From Gallionella sp. (GTDB taxonomy: Bacteria; Pseudomonadota; Gammaproteobacteria; Burkholderiales; Gallionellaceae), in contig JAUXWM010000023.1 in assembly GCA_030681375.1 (NCBI GenBank), positions 1 through 64,000 of the forward strand: a DNA stretch of 64,000 bases, given 5' to 3'. The notes beneath the pieces were generated by a model. That model did not search any database. It was given only the letters and a program-made list of their open reading frames with translations, and was not told where the DNA came from. The position numbers were made by a program, and so were the translations under genes. Numbering within the stretch: the first letter of the stretch is position 1; every line of letters begins with the position of its first letter. Below are positions 59,303 to 64,000 of this stretch, piece by piece.

Positions 59303-61429
59303 GTGAAATATCTGATTACCTTAAGCCTCATCGCAGTGACGGTCTTGCTGTATCTGTTGTCCAGTCGCAGCGCGAATACCGAAGTGTTTTCCGTCAGCTA
59401 TTACGGCTTGCTCGGATTGACCGGTTTGCTGGCGTTAGGCCTGTCAGGGCTGGTCGCCTTTCAGTTCTGGAGCTTGCGCGACAAATTAAAGAAAAAGATA
59501 TTTGGCGCCAAGCTGACTTTGCGTCTGGTGTTATTTTTCACCCTGGTGGCAGTTCTGCCCGGGATATTGGTCTATGCCGTGTCGGTCAACTTTTTATCGA
59601 AGAGTATAGAATCGTGGTTCGACGTGCGCGTGGAAAAAGCGCTGGAAGGCGGTCTTAATCTGGGCAGGAGCGGACTGGACAATAGCCTTAAGGAATTGTC
59701 GAAAAAGACGCAGTTTGTCGCGCTCTTATTGTCAGAAAAAAATCCTGTGCAGTTCCAGAATGCGCTCGTGCAGTTAATCGATGAGGGCATGGCCCAGGAG
59801 GCGGCTGTATTCAGTACTGGTGGCAAATTGCTCGCCTTTGCCGCCAGTGATAATGCGCTGTTGCCTGATATTCCAGATGAAAGTCTGATGCAGCAGGTGC
59901 GGGAAAAGGGCCAATACTCGGTTATAGAGTCGATGCCCAGCAAGGCGATGAGTTTGCGGGTGTTGGCTCTGGTGAATGCAAATAGTTATTCGGGGGCGAA
60001 CTATATTCTGCAATTCAATCAGGCAGTTCCCAAGCAGATTGAAGACGATGCGGAGATGGTGCAGTCGGTTTATCGCGACTATCAGGAACTGACGCTTTCC
60101 AGGCTGGGGCTAAAGCGTTTATATGGCATCACGCTGACGCTGTCGTTGCTGGTGGTGTTGCTCACGGCGATATCGGTGGCGTTCTATATCAGCGAGCGCT
60201 TGGGCTCTTCGCTGGAAGCACTGGCTGAGGGCACGCGGGCGGTTGCGCAGGGAGATTTCACCGGGCAACATCCTATACGCAGCAGTGATGAATTGGGTGC
60301 GCTGACGGGTTTATTCAACCAGATGACTAACCAGCTGGCGGATGCCAGACGAGCCAGCGAGCAGCAGCAGCGCGAAGTTGAAAGCGCCAAGGGCTATCTG
60401 GAAAGCGTGCTGACACATCTCTCATCCGGGGTGCTCGCGCTCGATGGCGAATTTCGCCTGCGTTCGGTGAATACCAGTGCCGCCCAGATTTTGGGTGCGC
60501 CCTTGCAGGATATGCAGCGCATGCCCTTGCAGCAAATCGCGGAAAAATTCACTTTATTGCATTCCTTTTGTAAAACCATCACGGATGCATTCTCAGGAAC
60601 CAGCAATGGTGAATGGCAGCGTCAAATTGAACGGCTGAGTAAAAATGGCAACCAGATTCTGTTGATCCGTGGAACGCGTCTGCCACAGGGTGCTGAGGCG
60701 GGATTCGTTGTGGTTTTTGATGACATCAGTCATTTGTTGCAGGCAGAGCGTCAGGCCGCCTGGGGTGAAGTGGCTCGCCGCCTGGCCCATGAAATCAGGA
60801 ACCCGCTCACGCCGATACAACTCTCGGCAGAGCGTTTGCAATACAAATTAAGTGCCAAATTGGATGAGGGAGATGCGAAGTTGTTGCGGCGCGCCACACA
60901 AACTATCGTCAGCCAAGTGTCGGCGATGAAGAATATGGTGAGTGATTTTGCTGATTACGCACGAGGCCCTTCCCTGAAATTGACCCGCCTGGACCTGCAT
61001 CGATTGATCAAGGAAGTGCTGGGTTTGTATGAGGCCAATGCAGTACCCATCACGCTGAATTTGCAGGCCGGTTACGCCGAGATTAATGGAGATGCAACGC
61101 GCTTGCGTCAGGTGCTGCACAACCTTTTACAGAATGCACAAGACGCGTTGCAGGGGGTTGAGCATCCTGAGATCATCTTGAGCAGCGAAACCGAGCGCGG
61201 GGAGATTCATTTGCGTGTATCGGATAACGGAACCGGCTTTCCGGAGAGTGTGTTGTCACGCGCTTTTGAGCCTTATATGACGACAAAAACCAAAGGCACC
61301 GGCTTGGGCCTGGCGATTGTGAAGAAAATTATCGAGGAACATGGCGGTCGAATAACGCTCGAGAATGGCGTAAACGGCGGAGCATACGTAAATATCAGCC
61401 TGTCGCTGAATGAGGAAGGACAAGCATGA
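59303..61429 (+). CDS. ntrY: NtrY-like sensor histidine kinase, 708 aa
   Basis: Several N-terminal membrane helices (about 1-95 and 285-305) around a periplasmic or extracytoplasmic region; HAMP (ALAEGTRAVAQGDFTGQHP); PAS (EFRLRSVNTSAAQILG); HisKA with H in RRLAHEIRNPLTPIQLSAERL; and HATPase motifs (LHNLLQNAQDAL; VSDNGTGFP; GTGLGLAIVKKI). GTG at 59303 with GAGGG 5-9 bases before is preferred to the ATG at 59267, which would overlap the previous gene. NtrY/NtrX control nitrogen or redox responses in other proteobacteria. Confidence 0.92.
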   Translation: MKYLITLSLIAVTVLLYLLSSRSANTEVFSVSYYGLLGLTGLLALGLSGLVAFQFWSLRDKLKKKIFGAKLTLRLVLFFTLVAVLPGILVYAVSVNFLSKSIESWFDVRVEKALEGGLNLGRSGLDNSLKELSKKTQFVALLLSEKNPVQFQNALVQLIDEGMAQEAAVFSTGGKLLAFAASDNALLPDIPDESLMQQVREKGQYSVIESMPSKAMSLRVLALVNANSYSGANYILQFNQAVPKQIEDDAEMVQSVYRDYQELTLSRLGLKRLYGITLTLSLLVVLLTAISVAFYISERLGSSLEALAEGTRAVAQGDFTGQHPIRSSDELGALTGLFNQMTNQLADARRASEQQQREVESAKGYLESVLTHLSSGVLALDGEFRLRSVNTSAAQILGAPLQDMQRMPLQQIAEKFTLLHSFCKTITDAFSGTSNGEWQRQIERLSKNGNQILLIRGTRLPQGAEAGFVVVFDDISHLLQAERQAAWGEVARRLAHEIRNPLTPIQLSAERLQYKLSAKLDEGDAKLLRRATQTIVSQVSAMKNMVSDFADYARGPSLKLTRLDLHRLIKEVLGLYEANAVPITLNLQAGYAEINGDATRLRQVLHNLLQNAQDALQGVEHPEIILSSETERGEIHLRVSDNGTGFPESVLSRAFEPYMTTKTKGTGLGLAIVKKIIEEHGGRITLENGVNGGAYVNISLSLNEEGQA

Positions 61430-62070
61430 GCAAACAGATTCTGGTCGTGGATGATGAAGTAGGGATACGCGAATTGCTGGCGGAAATTTTATTTGATGAG
61501 GGTTATCAGGTTCATCTGGCCGAAGATGCCGAACAAGCGCGTGCCTGCCGGCATGAATTCGAACCCGATTTGGTGTTGCTGGATATCTGGATGCCTGACA
61601 CCGATGGCGTTACGCTGTTGAAGGAGTGGGTCGAACAGGATTTGCTGACCATGCCGGTGGTGATGATGTCCGGACATGGCACGATAGAGACCGCCGTTGA
61701 GGCGACGCGCATCGGCGCGGTGGATTTCCTGGAAAAGCCTATTGCGCTGCAAAAATTGCTGAATACTGTAACTAAAGCCATCAAGGAAGGCGCGGCAATA
61801 GTAAGACCACCGGTTGCTGTTGAGGTGGTGCAAAATCTGATTGTCGAAATTGATGGCGCGGCCATGAATTTTCACTTGCCTCTGGATTTGCCACTGCGCG
61901 AGGCGCGCGAGCATTTTGATGCCATATATTTTGATTACCATTTACAAAAAGAGGCCGGTAACGTGTCGCGTGTGGCAGAAAAGATAGGCCTGGAGCGCAC
62001 GCATCTGTATCGCAAGCTCAAACAACTGGGTATAAAAGTACCCAAAAAGAGCGGCGAAAACGAGACTTAG
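61426..62070 (+). CDS. NtrX-like response regulator without AAA+ domain, 214 aa
   Basis: A receiver domain with acceptor Asp (LVLLDIWMPDTDG), T/S (VVMMSGHG) and K (FLEKPIAL) is followed by about 45 residues of linker and then the Fis-type HTH of NtrX (KEAGNVSRVAEKIGLERTHLYRKLKQLGI). The sigma-54-interacting AAA+ domain, about 230 residues in NtrX, is absent with no frame break. It therefore cannot open sigma-54 promoters and must act as a direct regulator or antagonist. Overlaps ntrY by four bases (ATGA). Confidence 0.9.
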   Translation: MSKQILVVDDEVGIRELLAEILFDEGYQVHLAEDAEQARACRHEFEPDLVLLDIWMPDTDGVTLLKEWVEQDLLTMPVVMMSGHGTIETAVEATRIGAVDFLEKPIALQKLLNTVTKAIKEGAAIVRPPVAVEVVQNLIVEIDGAAMNFHLPLDLPLREAREHFDAIYFDYHLQKEAGNVSRVAEKIGLERTHLYRKLKQLGIKVPKKSGENET

Positions 62071-62200
62071 CCTCGTCCCTCAATACAGGAAATCAGCAAG
62101 TTTGTTGCTGTATTCCGGGGTGTGCGGCATAATTCCAACAATTAACATTCGGCGTTAAACATAAACCCATCCCCTTGGGATGTTTCGGAGGAGTCAGTAA

Positions 62201-64000
62201 ATGACAGCAAATCGTAGTATTACACCACCAAAGTACAATGACATAACCAGTGCAATCCGCATGCTGGCCGTAGATGCTGTACAAAAAGCAAACTCCGGTC
62301 ATCCGGGCGCACCTATGGGCATGGCGGAGATTGCTGATGTACTTTGGAATCGCCATCTGCGTCACAATCCGGCTAATCCCAAGTGGCCCGGTCGTGACCG
62401 TTTCATGATGTCTAATGGCCACGGCTCTATGCTGGTCTACGCATTGCTGCATTTATCCGGCTACGACTTGCCGATCGATGAGTTGAAGCGTTTCCGTCAA
62501 ATGCATTCCAAGACGCCGGGTCATCCTGAATATGGTTACACTGCCGGTGTGGAAACAACCGGTGGTCCGCTCGGTCAGGGCATCACCAACGCCGTAGGTA
62601 TGGCGATGGCAGAAAAGCTGCTGGCGGCGGAATTCAACAAGCCGGGGCACGAGATCGTCAACCACAACACCTATGTGTTCATGGGCGACGGCTGCATGAT
62701 GGAAGGAATTTCGCATGAAGCCTGTGCATTGGCCGGTACCTGGGGTCTGGGCAAGCTGATGGCCTTCTGGGATGACAACGAAATCTCGATTGACGGCCAT
62801 ACCAACGGTTGGTTCACCGATGATACGGCTAAGCGTTTTGAGGCTTATGGCTGGCACGTAGTTGCAAACGTTGAAGGCCATGATCCCGCGGCCATTGATG
62901 CCGCAATTCGTGCGGGTCATGCTGTTACCGACAAACCTACGCTGATTTGCTGCAAGACTGTTATCGGCGCGGGTTCTCCCAACAAGGAAGGCACTCACGA
63001 TGTGCATGGCGCGGCACTGGGCGAGGCTGAAGTGGCCGCAACCCGTGCACACCTTGGCTGGAATTACCCTCCGTTTGAAATTCCTACGCATGTGTATGAA
63101 GCATGGGATGCGCGTACGCGCGGCGAAGGTCTTGAAAAGTTGTGGAACAATAATTTCGCCGAATATCGCGCAGCCTATCCGGCTGAAGCGGCTGAATTTG
63201 AGCGCCGTACCAAGAGTGAGCTGCCGGCTGGATGGGCAGAGCATGCTGCTGCTGCAATCGCTGCGACCGATGCCAAGGGTGAAACTATTGCCACGCGCAA
63301 GGCATCGCAAAACGCAATCAATGCGCTGGCGCCTGCGTTGCCTGAGTTTTTGGGCGGTTCTGCCGACCTGACCGGCTCAAACCTGACTAACTGGACAGGC
63401 TGCAAGCATGTACATGGTAAGAGCACCGGCAATTACATCAGCTACGGCGTGCGCGAATTCGGCATGTCGCACATCATGAACGGCATGGCGTTGCATGGCG
63501 GCTTGCTGCCATTCGGCGGCACCTTCCTGATGTTCTCTGAATATGCGCGTAATGCATTGCGTATGGCCGCACTGATGAAGCAGCGTGTGATTTTTGTTTA
63601 TACCCATGATTCTATCGGCCTGGGAGAAGACGGCCCGACTCACCAGCCGGTTGAGCAGACTGCAACGCTGCGTCATATCCCCAACATGGAAACATGGCGT
63701 CCTTGTGATACGGTTGAATCCATCGTGTGCTGGGTTGCTGCTGTTGAACGCAATGACGGGCCTTCCAGCCTGATTTTCAGTCGTCAGAACCTGCAGTTCC
63801 AGAAGCGCGATGCGGCGCAAATCGCCAATATCCGCAAGGGTGCGTACGTGTTGTCTGAAGCTGCAGGCGGCAAGCCGCAGGCTGTGATCATCGCGACGGG
63901 TTCCGAAGTGAGTTTGGCGTTGGATGCGCAAAAGGCACTGGCTGCGGACGGCATCAACGTGCGTGTTGTGTCTATGCCATCGACCAATGTGTTCGATAAG
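62201..64000 (+). CDS. tkt: Transketolase, first 600 residues (cut by the window end)
   Basis: Open from ATG 62201 to the window end without a stop. GGAGGAG lies 9-15 bases before the ATG. The TPP motif [20 protein letters not shown] is near residues 165-184, followed by [11 protein letters not shown] and the Pyr-domain motif [20 protein letters not shown]. Carries two-carbon transfers in the pentose phosphate and Calvin cycles. About 65 residues of a usual 665 are missing. Confidence 0.98.
   Translation, partial: MTANRSITPPKYNDITSAIRMLAVDAVQKANSGHPGAPMGMAEIADVLWNRHLRHNPANPKWPGRDRFMMSNGHGSMLVYALLHLSGYDLPIDELKRFRQMHSKTPGHPEYGYTAGVETTGGPLGQGITNAVGMAMAEKLLAAEFNKPGHEIVNHNTYVFMGDGCMMEGISHEACALAGTWGLGKLMAFWDDNEISIDGHTNGWFTDDTAKRFEAYGWHVVANVEGHDPAAIDAAIRAGHAVTDKPTLICCKTVIGAGSPNKEGTHDVHGAALGEAEVAATRAHLGWNYPPFEIPTHVYEAWDARTRGEGLEKLWNNNFAEYRAAYPAEAAEFERRTKSELPAGWAEHAAAAIAATDAKGETIATRKASQNAINALAPALPEFLGGSADLTGSNLTNWTGCKHVHGKSTGNYISYGVREFGMSHIMNGMALHGGLLPFGGTFLMFSEYARNALRMAALMKQRVIFVYTHDSIGLGEDGPTHQPVEQTATLRHIPNMETWRPCDTVESIVCWVAAVERNDGPSSLIFSRQNLQFQKRDAAQIANIRKGAYVLSEAAGGKPQAVIIATGSEVSLALDAQKALAADGINVRVVSMPSTNVFDK

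Noticed and set aside
62453..63310. Minus-strand frame of 285 residues near the right edge
   Set aside because: Antisense to transketolase, whose own frame is open through the window end and carries all family motifs.

Overview
The window looks like part of a betaproteobacterial chromosome that includes the replication origin. The layout rpmH/rnpA/yidD/yidC/mnmE/mnmG/rsmG/parA/parB/atp operon on one side of dnaA-dnaN-gyrB, and topA-smg-dprA-lysM against def-fmt-rsmB-ntrY-ntrX on the other, is typical of the Nitrosomonadales/Gallionellaceae neighbourhood. That placement is an inference from gene content and order; no marker RNA gene is present to confirm it.

Left edge (1-7029): the right-hand part of a Tn7-like transposon of the tniC-tniA-tniB-tniD-tniE type (TnsA, TnsB, TnsC and TniQ homologues plus a multi-zinc-ribbon protein). 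It sits inside the chromosomal gene comM. Its terminus ends ...TGACA at 7029 and is followed by GCGGC, the expected 5-bp target duplication, in a GGS codon stretch of comM. This gene set and target match the Tn6022/AbaR family known from Acinetobacter comM. Visible cargo is a 49-residue zinc-ribbon protein and the 5' half of a PD-(D/E)XK nuclease gene, cut exactly after its E-x-K motif by an IS3-family element.

7030-26100: the 3' part of comM, metH, a RelBE/ParDE-type toxin-antitoxin pair, three FKBP domains in two genes interleaved with copies of a dispersed palindromic repeat, a 2-oxoacid:ferredoxin oxidoreductase operon (gamma, alpha, beta, then a GltD-like flavoprotein fused to a 2[4Fe-4S] ferredoxin), mpl, an orphan ParA ATPase, a metal efflux/redox cluster (CDF transporter, OsmC, DUF2798, redox-disulfide thioredoxin, DUF2892, thioredoxin-fold protein, ArsP-type permease, ECF sigma factor), and a HigBA-type module.

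26122-44642 (minus strand): glmS, glmU, the F1Fo ATP synthase operon atpIBEFHAGDC ending in a clear terminator, then parB, parA, rsmG, mnmG, mnmE, yidC, yidD, rnpA and rpmH. 44799-50007 (plus strand): dnaA, a DnaA-box-rich candidate oriC, dnaN and gyrB. Three perfect 16-bp parS sites (40974, 47590, 50439) surround this origin, so ParA/ParB, parS and oriC form one segregation unit within about 14 kb.

50471-64000: topA, smg, dprA and a LysM protein on the minus strand; def, fmt, rsmB, a DUF4390 protein, an NtrY-like kinase, an NtrX-like regulator lacking the AAA+ domain, and transketolase (cut by the window end) on the plus strand. Base composition differs visibly: the metH-mpl part is GC-rich, while dnaA-dnaN is AT-rich.

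The least ordinary parts are the comM-targeted transposon with its unexplained zinc-rich TniE and interrupted nuclease cargo, the covarying tandem hairpins between atpA and atpG, the FKBP/repeat cluster and the truncated NtrX.
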